Shown here in pieces: positions 1-8,224 of a stretch of DNA of 29,748 bases (position 1 is the stretch's first letter; each line of letters begins with the position of its first letter). Both the position numbers and the translations under genes were made by a program. The stretch is from the IMG/VR virus record IMGVR_UViG_3300035179_000049, positions 1-29,748 of that record, one strand, 5' to 3'. Origin of the DNA: a virus. Under the pieces are notes generated by a model. The model saw nothing but the letters and a program-made list of their open reading frames with translations, was not told where the DNA came from and did not search any database.

Positions 1-236
1 GAATATCTTTCCATTAGGGTATGTTCCCGCCAGCGCAATTCCGTTGCCCAAATAGGCAAGAGAATAGATATGGGTTTCCGCCGCCTGTTGTCCAAGGTCT
101 GTCCAAGTAGCCCCATAATCCGTAGAGCGGAATATCTTTCCATGCCCGCCTGTTCCCGCCAGCGCAATTCCGTTGCCCAAATAGGCAAGAGAAAGGATAT
201 AGGTTTCCGCCGCCTGTTGTCCAAGATTCGTCCAAG
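1..236. repeat. Tandem 129-bp coding repeat (43-residue blade)
   Basis: Bases 1-107 and 130-236 are near-identical copies with a period of 129 bp, which keeps the reading frame of the fibre gene. The array starts at the window edge, so more copies may lie outside. DNA-level identity is much higher than protein structure would require, suggesting recent duplication or ongoing recombination. Confidence 0.85.
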
Positions 237-879
237 GATAACGCCCAAGATCTTCGGTCAATCCCATCAATGCACCAAAAACACCTGGATAATAATTTTC
301 GGCCATAGCCGAAATATTAATTCCCTTGGATTCGATAATTTTGGTGATATGTAAGTGATCAAATATTGGCCCATCCGTATCTTTTAAGTTATTTATGTTG
401 GCTTTTTGTGCCGCATGAATATGATCTCTTCTTGAGGCATATAAGGAGATTCCATCTGCGGCCGTACCTATTTCAACCGGATCGCCCTCCGCGTCATTGA
501 ATGAATATACGGAACTTTTTAGATTTCCAAGTTGATCGAATACTCCATCAAGAGTCCATGTATCTCCAACCGCAAGAGTCCCTTTCCAGATTTGTCTTGT
601 CCCTCCCGACGAAACATATCTAATCGTAACGACTACGGCCGCCGTGTCCCTATTCTGTATTGTTATCGCTTTAATAATCCTTTGAGTGCTCGCCCCAGGG
701 GAGGCAACCAAAGTAACTGGCGTAGTCCCGTTCAAAACCCCATCATTCGAGCCCTCAAGAAAAGAAGAAGTTGTAGCATCGGCATAATGAGCCGTAAAAT
801 CAGGATTTGTGGTAGCAGCCGCACCCGCCATGATGGCCGTTATGCTTTTAGTCGTTGCGTCAAGAATTAATATTTTCAT
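1..879 (-). CDS. Tail fibre / receptor-binding protein with beta-propeller repeats (3' end cut off)
   Basis: This gene runs off the left edge; 293 codons are present. It starts at ATG 879, which overlaps the stop of the upstream gene (ATGA), with AAAGGAG nine bases before the start. The first ~190 residues look like a phage tail-fibre shaft and include an SLYASRRDHIHAA segment, of the kind often seen where fibres fold back or trimerise. From about residue 217 there are near-identical 43-residue units containing SLAYLGNGIALAGT, GKIFRST and GATWTDLG, which resemble BNR/sialidase or YCF48-type propeller blades. Its position after the tape measure and distal tail genes suits a host-recognition protein. 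The fibre role is inferred from position and repeats; no catalytic residues can be judged because the gene is incomplete. Confidence 0.75.
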   Translation of the reverse strand, partial: MKILILDATTKSITAIMAGAAATTNPDFTAHYADATTSSFLEGSNDGVLNGTTPVTLVASPGASTQRIIKAITIQNRDTAAVVVTIRYVSSGGTRQIWKGTLAVGDTWTLDGVFDQLGNLKSSVYSFNDAEGDPVEIGTAADGISLYASRRDHIHAAQKANINNLKDTDGPIFDHLHITKIIESKGINISAMAENYYPGVFGALMGLTEDLGRYPWTNLGQQAAETYILSLAYLGNGIALAGTGGHGKIFRSTDYGATWTDLGQQAAETHIYSLAYLGNGIALAGTYPNGKIF

Positions 880-1829
880 AATAGCCAACTCCTTTGTTTA
901 GACTCAATTATTGATGCGGTCAATCCGGCAATGGCGGCCTGATTCAGCGTCGCCCAGGCCGGTATAGCGCCCGTAACGCCAGCGAGATATTCTCCCGTTG
1001 CCCCTACCGCCGCGAGTTCGCCGATAGTATTCGCCGCCATAGCCACCGGCAACCGGAAGGCCGTCGCCGAGTTAGGCAGAATCAGCGTTGACCAAAGGGG
1101 AGCCGCGCCGACCCCGCCGCTCCGGAGATAGGAACCTACGGCAACGTCGGCGAGGGCCGCTAGGTTAGTCGTGGCCGAAGCATAGAGAATATCTCCTATG
1201 GCCAGGGCAGCTATATGAACTCCATCCACTAGATCAACGTTGAGATTCGTGCATTTAGTTGTGGACGTGACATTGAGAGGCATCGTCCCTATCGCTAAAG
1301 ATGAGACGATCTGGCCTATGACCGTGATCACCCCGGCGGTAGAGATTTGAAGAATAGCTGCCGACCAGGATGCTCCATCGTGATGATGGATTTTTAGAGC
1401 ATAAGTCTCAGCCAAATCCCTAATTGACAGACACCAGGTTTTATCGCCGCCTTCGTTTCGTAAATAAAAACAGGCATATCCACCCGTAGAATTCGTGCCT
1501 ACCAAAGCTAGTGCTGCATTCGTAGCATTTGCGATTGTAAATTGCGCTGCTACCGGATCGGTCATCGGCGACGTGCCGCCGAGAACTATGGCCGTCGCAC
1601 TTGCCCGATATAGAGGACTGTCTGCCACGGCACCTGCGGCAGTAGCGTAAGGCATATAACCCGCCGCAAGCGCAACATTCGAGGCGAGTTGGCCCGCCGC
1701 GTTCGTGACAACGAGCCTCGAGGCCGTCAGAGCTACGCCACCGCTGACAACTGCCCGGACATCGTTCAATCGTAGTTTTAGCTCAGCAATCTGGCCCCGA
1801 ATTTTGCTGAGATCGTCTTGAACACTCAT
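876..1829 (-). CDS. Tail fibre / baseplate-associated structural protein
   Basis: The 317-residue protein starts with a short coiled-coil-like segment (DDLSKIRGQIAELKLRLNDV) and continues as a low-complexity, Ala/Gly/Thr/Val-rich chain. Motifs of the kind GDILYASATTNLAAL and LPVAMAANTIGELAAVG are frequent in phage tail fibres and probably form beta-helical shaft repeats. It starts in an ATGA overlap with the distal tail gene, with AGGGGA upstream, and ends in another ATGA overlap with the propeller fibre gene, so the two fibre genes are translationally coupled. It may form the proximal part of the fibre. The exact role is inferred from position and composition. Confidence 0.65.
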   Translation of the reverse strand: MSVQDDLSKIRGQIAELKLRLNDVRAVVSGGVALTASRLVVTNAAGQLASNVALAAGYMPYATAAGAVADSPLYRASATAIVLGGTSPMTDPVAAQFTIANATNAALALVGTNSTGGYACFYLRNEGGDKTWCLSIRDLAETYALKIHHHDGASWSAAILQISTAGVITVIGQIVSSLAIGTMPLNVTSTTKCTNLNVDLVDGVHIAALAIGDILYASATTNLAALADVAVGSYLRSGGVGAAPLWSTLILPNSATAFRLPVAMAANTIGELAAVGATGEYLAGVTGAIPAWATLNQAAIAGLTASIIESKQRSWLL

Positions 1830-2632
1830 AGCAGAGTGATTCCCCTGGTCAAGACCTTGAAGTCAATCGTCCACTCCCTCAGCTCTTTCGCGTCTGGATT
1901 ATAGATAATCCTTCGAGCTGACGGCGACCCCATCACCTTGACCATGTAGACATGCGGCAGATGATGATCTGGAATGAGGACAAACCGTCCGGCCGGTCCT
2001 CCGATCGCCGTCAGGAAAGTCTCGAAGGCGTCCAGGACGGCCGGGTCGTTGAGATTCGAGAATTTAATTTTGAGAATTTTCGACTCCGAGTAATAGGCAT
2101 CCCAATCCTGGCCGTACTGCGTCACCTGCTCCGAGGCGTAAAACTGGGATCCATCATCCCGGCCCGGCTGGATATGGGCGGTCGGGAAGTTGCCGAGCGC
2201 ACCCAGCCAAAGCTCTCCGATCCTGGGAAAGACCGTGTTTGCCCCATCCTCCACGTTGAGATGCCACCAGCGGTGCGTGTGGTCAAACCGGCCGTAAAGG
2301 TCATAAAGACGGTATGTGAGGGGGATGCTGTGCAGCCAGGGACCCGTCAAATTATTCACAGGATGAGCGTCAGGGTCCGGCACGTGGAGAATAAGCGAGA
2401 GACCGGCCGAAACAACGGGGTCTTTGAAATTATGATTGAATATCCCGCAGAACTGCACCTGCGCCGGACCATCCAGGTCGACGGTAATCCACTGACTCGT
2501 CTTGGCTGTAAAATAGAACGGCTTCGAAGGCCGCCCGTCATACAGATTTTCCATAACGTACAGGGTGTTCTCGCTTGATACGTCGTGAAGGGTCACGGCA
2601 TTTATCAGATTCGTCGTCGAATAGTATAGCAT
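1826..2632 (-). CDS. Putative distal tail / tail-tip protein
   Basis: A 268-residue protein directly downstream of the tape measure, where siphoviruses keep their distal tail protein. Residues ~24-75 (LYVMENLYDGRPSKPF then WITVDLDGPAQVQFCGIF) resemble the beta-sandwich (discoidin-like) start found in some phage tail-tip proteins, and the C-terminus (ELREWTIDFKVL) resembles the end of a Dit-like beta domain. GGAG lies six bases before the ATG. It overlaps the next fibre gene by ATGA. I do not recognise a specific family, so the call rests on position and general fold. Confidence 0.55.
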   Translation of the reverse strand: MLYYSTTNLINAVTLHDVSSENTLYVMENLYDGRPSKPFYFTAKTSQWITVDLDGPAQVQFCGIFNHNFKDPVVSAGLSLILHVPDPDAHPVNNLTGPWLHSIPLTYRLYDLYGRFDHTHRWWHLNVEDGANTVFPRIGELWLGALGNFPTAHIQPGRDDGSQFYASEQVTQYGQDWDAYYSESKILKIKFSNLNDPAVLDAFETFLTAIGGPAGRFVLIPDHHLPHVYMVKVMGSPSARRIIYNPDAKELREWTIDFKVLTRGITLL

Positions 2633-2633
2633 C

Positions 2634-5600
2634 TTAAACTCCGAACGCTTCCATCATTTGACGTTTATTAATATTCGCCTTCAACATGGCGATAAGCTCC
2701 GGACCGATCTTTTCCCGGACGATTTTTCTCACGGAATTTCCATCTATGGCGTCGATATAAAAGGACGGATTGAAGTTCAGCGTAACGCTCTTCCCGCCTT
2801 CACTCCTGACGGCGTTTATAATATTCGCAGCCGGCGCCGTGATCTCCGGCTCGCTCGGCGTTCCGTGGGTCATGATCAACTCGGTTTGCGTGGAAACATG
2901 GCCGGCCTGGGCTCCGCCGATTCCTTCAATGGCCGTAATAATACCTGATACCCCATCATTTATTTGACTCAATTTCTCCCATATAGTCGTATTCAAAATG
3001 TTTGCAAGATTGTCTATCTTGACGCAGACGTCGGTCATGATCCCGCCTAGTTGCGACTGGATCCCCCAGATAATATCGTTCATCTGGTTATCTCTAATGT
3101 CGATCTGCAGAACATTCAAAAGCCCCTCGGTTGATATCTGGATTTTTTTGATATTAGCTTCCGCGGAACTGGCCATCCCGCCGCCTCCGAAGAGGGCCTT
3201 AACGGCCGAGAACCCCGCAAATATGGCTATCGCTATAGCCCCGACAATTATAAGAGCCGGAGCAGCCGCAGCGAGAGTGGTGGCCGCAGTAGCGATCGCC
3301 GTGGCCAGAACGGTGATGGCCGAGGCGATCCCGGTCGCGATGGCGGTTATTCCCGTCCCAACGGCTGTCGCAATCGCCGTGATAGCTGTCCCAATTCCCG
3401 TCCCTATATTCGCGATTAGACCGCCGATCCCACTCAAAGAGGTACTTACTCCCCCCAAAGCGGTTTCCGATGTCTTGCCAGCGTCTATAATATTCTTCCC
3501 CATGTCGGTTGCACTTTTCCCGACGTCCGAAAAGAGATCCGTGAGAAGTTTCTTGAACTCTTTCACAAGGGCTGAGCCGATCATCTGGCTTATAACTTGG
3601 AAAAAAGTCTCCCTCGCAGTTTTCCATGCCCTGTTCCAAAGCGTTACGATCGACATCGGCTTGCCTTCTACTATGCTGTCTACAAACTGTCCCATCAGGT
3701 CTCCCCATTTCGAGCCGACCTGATTGAAAAAACCGTCCCACTCCGTGCTCATCGTCTCAGTCGCAGTGGTCGTTTCGGTTGTCACCCCTCTAATATCCCC
3801 CTGAACTTTCTGCATCCCCTTTGCGTAGTCTTGGGCACTAATATCGCCCTTGTCAAAAGCTGTTTTCAGGTCTGCCTGTTCTCGTATGAGCTCCCTAGTC
3901 CTATCTATCGTTTGGCGAATTGTAAGGATGCCTAATTTCTCTAAAGTCTGCTGATATTTATAGGCAAACGTATTAACATCGGCAAAAGCTGGGGCGGCCA
4001 ATTTTATAACGCCGTTCAGATCCCGGGCCGGAGGAAGGAGTCCGGTTACCTGTTGCTTTGTCCCCTTGAGATCCTCATTGACCTGTCGGACGCCGATGTC
4101 ATACTCCTTCTGCGTGATCTTGTGGTCTCTCAAGAGATCGTCCAGTCTCTTGAGATGGCCCTTTGCCTCGGACCAAGCCTTGGCCTGATTGTCTATCGTC
4201 ACAATTCCTGTCGATGCAATCCAAGTCGCCCAATCCTCCTCCGCCTTGGCCGCGGCCTCGGTCTCTGCCTCCATCTCCCCCATCGTTTTTTTGTGGACTT
4301 CACCGACTGTTTTTACTGCGGTGAGATTCTTATCCCATCCCACGACCATAGCGTCCAACGTCGCGGATCCAGTCGTGCCGTGTTCTTTATACTGAGCGAT
4401 GAGAATGGCCTGGGCGTCGCTGATGTTCGTGATGCTTTTTCCCACCAAGTCGGAGGCTACGGCAAGGGCCTCAGCTCTGACCTTTGCAGCCTCGAAATGT
4501 CCCGGCAGCAATTCGATGGGACTGCCTTCGCCTCTTTTCTTATAGAGTTTGTCGAAGAGCCTGCCGATCGCCTCGTCCACACCGGGGATTTCCCGAAGAA
4601 GTGTACCTATGCCCCAACCAATAAAAGCAGCCACACCAACAGCTGGGATCTTCTTGAGAATACCAGAGATGCCCGCCTCGCCCAGGCTTGCGCCTAGTCC
4701 CGTGAATTGGCTGATGAGTTTTGAGCCGATATCTAGGCCCTTCATCGCTTGAAAACCGGCCACAATCTTCGGCAGTATCAAAAGCATCGGCCCCATGACC
4801 GACATGATAACTCCGAGGGCGCCTGCCGTCTTAACGATGGCATCTGTCAATCCCGGATGCGCCGCCATCCATGCTGTTATTTTTCCGACCACGGCAGTAA
4901 TTTTGTCAACCATGGATGTAAGAGCTGGCATCATCGACCCAACGAGATGTTCAGTCGACGCCTTGAGGGCTAACTTAAGCGTCGTGACCCTGTCTCCGAA
5001 ATTATCCGCGCCCTCGGCCGCCTCTTTGGTCATGACAAGCCCGAGTTTTTTCGCCTCCTCCATCTGCTCCCGGATTGCCTTAGAGCCTGTATTTAACATC
5101 GGGATTAAATCCAGACCTGATTTTCCAAATATTTTCATAGCCATCTCAGACTTTTCGGCGCCATCAGGCATTTCCTTAAATCTATCTGCCACATCCAGCA
5201 TGACGTCGTTCATGTCTCGCAGAACGCCATGCGAATCTCTCGTCTCAATCCCCAAATATTTGAACATTTGGGCCGCTTTGCTTCCCTTGTCATCGGCCTC
5301 CATCATGTTCATAGAGAGGCGCTTCATGCCCGTAGCAATACCTTCAAGCGATGTTTCGTTTGTCTCTGCAGCCAGGCGAAGCGCCGAAAGGGTCTCTACA
5401 GACACACCTGTTTGCTTTGAGAGTTTTGACAGAGATTCGCCGGTATCTACGACCTTGAATATCATCGCCCCCAACGAGGCGACGACGGCCCCGCCCACAG
5501 CCGTCATCGCCGTACCGATGCCCTTTATGGTAGCGCTGTGTTTTTGGATGGCGCCGGCCAGGCCCGCCGCTTCACCCTGTGCTTCCTTGGCCGAGGCAGA

Positions 5601-5669
5601 GAACCCCGACTTGTCCAGCATGAGTTTGCTGACAATAGCACCGGCCAGAAAACCGCCGCCAGTACCCAT
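2634..5669 (-). CDS. Tail tape measure protein
   Basis: This 1011-residue protein is the longest gene in the window and directly follows the G/GT chaperone frames, as expected. The N-terminus (SKLMLDKSGFSASAKEAQGE, then ATIKGIGTAMTAVGGAV) is typical of tape measures. It continues with LSKLSKQTGVSVETLSALRL and a DLIPMLN segment characteristic of the family. Residues ~743-830 are an alanine/isoleucine/threonine-rich hydrophobic stretch (about 3180-3440) that may insert into the host membrane. At the usual ~0.15 nm per residue the tail would be about 150 nm; this is an inference. The ATG overlaps the stop of the frameshifted GT reading frame (TAATG). Long plus-strand frames across this gene are shadows. 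Confidence 0.93.
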   Translation of the reverse strand: MGTGGGFLAGAIVSKLMLDKSGFSASAKEAQGEAAGLAGAIQKHSATIKGIGTAMTAVGGAVVASLGAMIFKVVDTGESLSKLSKQTGVSVETLSALRLAAETNETSLEGIATGMKRLSMNMMEADDKGSKAAQMFKYLGIETRDSHGVLRDMNDVMLDVADRFKEMPDGAEKSEMAMKIFGKSGLDLIPMLNTGSKAIREQMEEAKKLGLVMTKEAAEGADNFGDRVTTLKLALKASTEHLVGSMMPALTSMVDKITAVVGKITAWMAAHPGLTDAIVKTAGALGVIMSVMGPMLLILPKIVAGFQAMKGLDIGSKLISQFTGLGASLGEAGISGILKKIPAVGVAAFIGWGIGTLLREIPGVDEAIGRLFDKLYKKRGEGSPIELLPGHFEAAKVRAEALAVASDLVGKSITNISDAQAILIAQYKEHGTTGSATLDAMVVGWDKNLTAVKTVGEVHKKTMGEMEAETEAAAKAEEDWATWIASTGIVTIDNQAKAWSEAKGHLKRLDDLLRDHKITQKEYDIGVRQVNEDLKGTKQQVTGLLPPARDLNGVIKLAAPAFADVNTFAYKYQQTLEKLGILTIRQTIDRTRELIREQADLKTAFDKGDISAQDYAKGMQKVQGDIRGVTTETTTATETMSTEWDGFFNQVGSKWGDLMGQFVDSIVEGKPMSIVTLWNRAWKTARETFFQVISQMIGSALVKEFKKLLTDLFSDVGKSATDMGKNIIDAGKTSETALGGVSTSLSGIGGLIANIGTGIGTAITAIATAVGTGITAIATGIASAITVLATAIATAATTLAAAAPALIIVGAIAIAIFAGFSAVKALFGGGGMASSAEANIKKIQISTEGLLNVLQIDIRDNQMNDIIWGIQSQLGGIMTDVCVKIDNLANILNTTIWEKLSQINDGVSGIITAIEGIGGAQAGHVSTQTELIMTHGTPSEPEITAPAANIINAVRSEGGKSVTLNFNPSFYIDAIDGNSVRKIVREKIGPELIAMLKANINKRQMMEAFGV

Positions 5670-6225
5670 TACGCTTCCTCCTCCTCAATCGTCCTTATCT
5701 GCCACTTGATCGAATCGAAGAGGTCCGAGACGTCATCCGCCGAGCCATTCACGGCAATCCGCACGTTTCCAACAAAGTCCCGCTGTTCTGCAAGCAATTT
5801 CACTCTGGCCTTCTTTAGCCAAAAGTAGAAATCCCGGATGTCGAGCGCGAGCAGCCTGTCGAATGAAAAGAGACCAGGGAACGCCTCCGCTATTAAAGCG
5901 CAGGAGTTTCCCCAGTCTCTGATCTGTTTTTTGCCGCTTCCGGTTCACCCTTCCCGCGGATCCGGTCGCTTATATGTTCAACCAGATCTCTAAGGTCCAT
6001 GATGTCCATGGCGTCGACGAGTTCCTTTGGGACGTTCGTCATCATCACAACTTGGTCATACAGTGCCCCAAAGTTTCCGGCCCTGATTTCGGCCTCGAGA
6101 CCTTGCGCCGATTCCCACGTGGCCCTGTTCAGGCGGACGACGCTGTATGTCTCGCCGTCGACTTTGAAGGTGATGGGCCGTTGAAGCGTACCCTTCGTCG
6201 CGATATCCATTATCTTCCCGCTCAA
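5669..6225 (-). CDS. Tail assembly chaperone G-GT, made by -1 ribosomal frameshift
   Basis: The G frame reads GCA AAA AAC at 5934-5926, which contains the heptamer A AAA AAC (5932-5926), a classic -1 slip site. Shifting back one base opens a frame of 85 codons that begins QIRDWGNSCALIAEAF and ends at TAA 5669-5671, overlapping the tape measure ATG. The extension contains LLALDIRDFYFWLKKARV, with normal protein composition, and has no start codon of its own near its beginning. The predicted fusion is about 185 residues. This matches the lambda G/GT arrangement. A weak stem (CGC/GCG with CTC/GAG) lies ~20-40 bases downstream and could stimulate slippage. Confidence 0.8.
5893..6225 (-). CDS. Tail assembly chaperone G (unshifted product)
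   Basis: A 110-residue protein between the tail tube and the tape measure, the standard place for the tail assembly chaperone. Residues 12-35 (GTLQRPITFKVDGETYSVVR) are typical of the N-terminal domain. The TTG start at 6225 overlaps the tube stop; an ATG at 6210 (residue 6) is an alternative, preceded by GGGAAG. The last ten codons follow a canonical slippery site, so this is the short product and a longer one is made by frameshifting. Such chaperones bind the tape measure and recruit tube protein; they are not part of the virion. Confidence 0.8.
   Translation of the reverse strand: MSGKIMDIATKGTLQRPITFKVDGETYSVVRLNRATWESAQGLEAEIRAGNFGALYDQVVMMTNVPKELVDAMDIMDLRDLVEHISDRIRGKGEPEAAKNRSETGETPAL
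5926..5932 (-). other. Programmed -1 frameshift slippery heptamer
   Basis: A AAA AAC in the G frame at residues 98-100 of the tail chaperone. The shifted frame stays open until exactly the tape measure start. Confidence 0.8.
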
Positions 6226-6743
6226 GGATTGACCCCGATCGTCCCGAACTCACCCTCGTTCCCGCTGTCAAGGCTGGGGAATACCAGGAACTTGACGCCG
6301 AACGTCCTCTGGCCGCTCCGGTCGTAGCCGATCGCGAACTCCCTGTACGGATGGGCGTGGTAGATGTGGAGCCACTCGGACTTCACGGTACTCACCTTCC
6401 CGTCCTTGAACAGTTTGATGACGATGGCCTTCGCGTTGACGTACATGTCCGTCCCGCACTTGTTTTTCAGCAGCAAGGCGGATCCGCTCAGGCTCGACCC
6501 GGGCATCACCGTTTCGAGCTGGTTAAGCGTGCTACGTGTCATCGGAACGACGAGCTCCATGACCGACCCGGAGAAAACCGCGTCGACGTACGCATCCCCG
6601 TAGGCCTCTTCGTAGACCTTCGAGATCGAGTCCTTCATCGAAAGCTCGACCTTCCCCAGGAAGGGGGCTAGATTGACTTCCGTCCCTCCGTAGTCCCATG
6701 TAACTTGGCAAGGACCAATGTCCCCTATCGGGAGCTTTGGCAT
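6222..6743 (-). CDS. Major tail tube protein
   Basis: A 173-residue protein just upstream of the G/GT frames and tape measure. The opening (IGDIGPCQVTWDYGGTEVNL) and the close (FGVKFLVFPSLDSG) fit the phage tail tube fold, in which one protein polymerises as hexamer rings around the tape measure. AGGAGG lies six bases before ATG 6743, one of the strongest ribosome sites in the window, as expected for an abundant virion protein. Upstream is a hairpin with a U-rich tail and an inverted homing endonuclease gene. A shorter relative is encoded at 29191-29595. Confidence 0.8.
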   Translation of the reverse strand: MPKLPIGDIGPCQVTWDYGGTEVNLAPFLGKVELSMKDSISKVYEEAYGDAYVDAVFSGSVMELVVPMTRSTLNQLETVMPGSSLSGSALLLKNKCGTDMYVNAKAIVIKLFKDGKVSTVKSEWLHIYHAHPYREFAIGYDRSGQRTFGVKFLVFPSLDSGNEGEFGTIGVNP

Positions 6744-6758
6744 TTTATGCCTCCTATT

Positions 6759-6789
6759 AAAATAAATTAAGGAATGGCTATGCCACTCC
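6759..6789 (-). terminator. Hairpin with U-rich tail upstream of the tail tube gene
   Basis: Read on minus, GGAGTGGC-ATA-GCCATTCC forms an eight-pair stem (one G-U) with a three-base loop at 6789-6771, followed by TTAATTTATTTT. It looks like an intrinsic terminator, though the U tract is interrupted. It could stop transcripts arriving from the tail terminator gene across the antisense endonuclease, or be a processing or stabilising hairpin for the tube mRNA. Confidence 0.4.
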
Positions 6790-6795
6790 TGTCCA

Positions 6796-6825
6796 TTGAC
6801 ATTTGAAGGTTAGGTAATGTAAAAT
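6796..6825 (+). promoter_or_regulatory. Sigma70-like promoter for the plus-strand HNH gene
   Basis: TTGACA (6796-6801), 18 bases, then TAAAAT (6820-6825). The expected start of transcription, about seven bases on, falls on ATG 6832, so the message could be leaderless from that codon. Confidence 0.5.
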
Positions 6826-6906
6826 AAATTCATGAGAAAAACTTATAAAAGGACAAAAGCAATAAAGGAAAAATTGCGTTAGGCCGCCCTCCGTGCCTAT
6901 GAGAAA

Positions 6907-7383
6907 ATGAGGATCGAGGGTCGCCCATACCCTATGACAGGAAGACATCATTCCCGGGCAGCAAGAAAGAAAATGTCTGAGGCGATACAGCATTATTTGG
7001 CTGCTCGTCGCAAAGCGGGACTTCCCCATTTTCTGGCCGGGAGAAAACGGCCTGAAGATCAAATCGAGAAACAACGCCAGACGATGAAAGGCCGTTATAA
7101 AGGCTCCGCAAACCCGGCCTGGAAAGGCGGACGGAAAATCAATCTCGGCTATTTTTATGTTCTTTGTCCTGGTCATCCAGAGGCTAATTCCCTCGGCTAC
7201 GTCCGAGAGCACCGCCTTGTGATGGAGAAGAAACTTGGGCGTCTTCTCCGGCCCGGAGAAATTGTCCACCATATCAACGGGATTAAGACGGACAACCGGC
7301 CCGAAAATCTCAGCCTTTTTCCGAGTAATAAGGCGCACAGCGATTTTCACCAGATTTGTCCCCATTGCGGTAAGCGCCTTTAG
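6907..7383 (+). CDS. HNH homing endonuclease, free-standing, opposite strand
   Basis: A 158-residue protein with NUMOD3-like basic segments at ~15-75 (SRAARKKMSEA; SANPAWKGG) and an HNH nuclease core at ~98-148 (EHRLVMEKKLGR, IVHHINGIKTDNRPENL, NKAHSDFH), plus a terminal CPHC pair. The metal and catalytic residues H121, H122, N130 and H144/H148 are present. It lies inverted between the tail terminator and tail tube genes, with eight bases separating its end from that of its convergent neighbour. The same frame is open upstream to ATG 6832 except for one TAG at 6880-6882. Codon 1 at 6907 has no clear ribosome site. It may therefore be a nonsense-damaged gene or restart internally. Confidence in the family is high; activity is uncertain. 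Confidence 0.85.
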   Translation: MRIEGRPYPMTGRHHSRAARKKMSEAIQHYLAARRKAGLPHFLAGRKRPEDQIEKQRQTMKGRYKGSANPAWKGGRKINLGYFYVLCPGHPEANSLGYVREHRLVMEKKLGRLLRPGEIVHHINGIKTDNRPENLSLFPSNKAHSDFHQICPHCGKRL

Positions 7384-7391
7384 CTCGCTTT

Positions 7392-7811
7392 TCATAGCCT
7401 TGTTATCCTGAAAATAAAATTCATGCTGAATGAAAATACGCCTTTCTCCTCCGGATTCTCCAAGGGATAGGGAGGGCTGACGCCATCAATCGTGTTCGCC
7501 AGATATTCCTCTCCCGACATGAGGACCGGCAATCGCCAGCCAGCTTGGCCATGCAGAAAATTGAATATCTCATACGCCATGGCCCGGGCCGTGAAGTAGC
7601 TCTCAGCCTTGACGAGGACTTGGATCTCCTTCTGCTGGTAGTCCGGCCAGTCCCCATCCGTAGCACTCGGCGTTCTCTCGAGTACCACCGCCAACCGGAT
7701 CGGCGGCTCCGTCCCGCTGGGCCGCCTGGTAGGCAGATGGCCACTGAATAGATTGACACCCAGCACGAAAGATGTATGGTCCTCGATGAACTGCGTGATC
7801 TCCTCGAGCAT
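7392..7811 (-). CDS. Tail terminator / minor capsid-type protein
   Basis: A 139-residue protein between a gp10-like protein and the tube gene, matching the slot and size of tail terminators. The pattern fits the minor capsid / tail terminator families: an N-terminal helix (EEITQFIEDHTSFVLGVNLF), then IQVLVKAESYFTARAMAYEIFNFL, and a beta-rich end (FSFSMNFIFRI). The role would be to cap the polymerised tube and join it to the head connector. It begins in a TGATG overlap with the upstream stop, with GGGAGGA just before the start. Confidence 0.7.
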   Translation of the reverse strand: MLEEITQFIEDHTSFVLGVNLFSGHLPTRRPSGTEPPIRLAVVLERTPSATDGDWPDYQQKEIQVLVKAESYFTARAMAYEIFNFLHGQAGWRLPVLMSGEEYLANTIDGVSPPYPLENPEEKGVFSFSMNFIFRITRL

Positions 7812-8224
7812 CAGGATCCTCCCGCCGCCTTCGCTATCTCGTCCGCGACGTATTTCATGTACTTCTCCTTATTCCTGGCCAGCTTCGTGCTTAGGAACTT
7901 TGGTCCCGACCCTGCTAATGTCCAATTCACTTGTTTTTCGCCGTATTGTTCGCTGGGTACCCACTCATGAACTCGGGCAGCATAATCGGCATTGAATCCG
8001 GCCTCGACGCTTATATCGTCCGACGTGATATCAGGCGTTTCGATATGCTGAGTGCGTCTGAGATTTCCGGTTTTTTTCGGGACCGTAGGTTCTTCGCGCA
8101 GCGCATCCCTTATCACGAGCGCCCCCGCCCTGAAAAGAGCGTCGGCCGCGACCCTGGGAATGGTATTCTTCACGATCTCTGCGAACTTCATATCGAAATC
8201 CTTTGTATCTACCTCGAAACTCAT
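7811..8224 (-). CDS. HK97 gp10-like tail completion / connector protein
   Basis: A 137-residue protein. The motif NADYAARVHEWVPSEQ followed by GSGPKFLSTKLARNKEKYMKY is the typical C-terminal half of HK97-gp10-like proteins, which complete the head-tail joint. The N-terminus has the usual helix with AADALFRAGALVIRDALRE. The gene is coupled by ATGA to the head-closure gene upstream and by TGATG to the tail terminator downstream. Confidence 0.8.
   Translation of the reverse strand: MSFEVDTKDFDMKFAEIVKNTIPRVAADALFRAGALVIRDALREEPTVPKKTGNLRRTQHIETPDITSDDISVEAGFNADYAARVHEWVPSEQYGEKQVNWTLAGSGPKFLSTKLARNKEKYMKYVADEIAKAAGGS

Noticed and set aside
1-236. CRISPR array or intergenic repeats at the left edge
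   Set aside because: Units are 129 bp, directly abutting and in frame within a tail fibre gene.
2998-5709. Long plus-strand frames opposite the tape measure
   Set aside because: They mirror the alanine-rich code of the tape measure and have no domain or ribosome site.
5733-5948. 71-codon minus-strand frame near the end of G
   Set aside because: It is the third frame of this stretch. The -1 frame reached from the A AAA AAC site gives a better protein and ends exactly at the tape measure start.
6880-6882. TAG read as an amino acid (recoded phage genetic code)
   Set aside because: Other genes here, including the DUF523 gene, the glycosyltransferase ending at 10615 and the HNH itself, end with TAG, so it is used as a normal stop.
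6778-7395. 205-codon minus-strand frame opposite the HNH gene
   Set aside because: Cysteine/phenylalanine-rich nonsense-like translation with no motif; the plus-strand HNH core is unmistakable.
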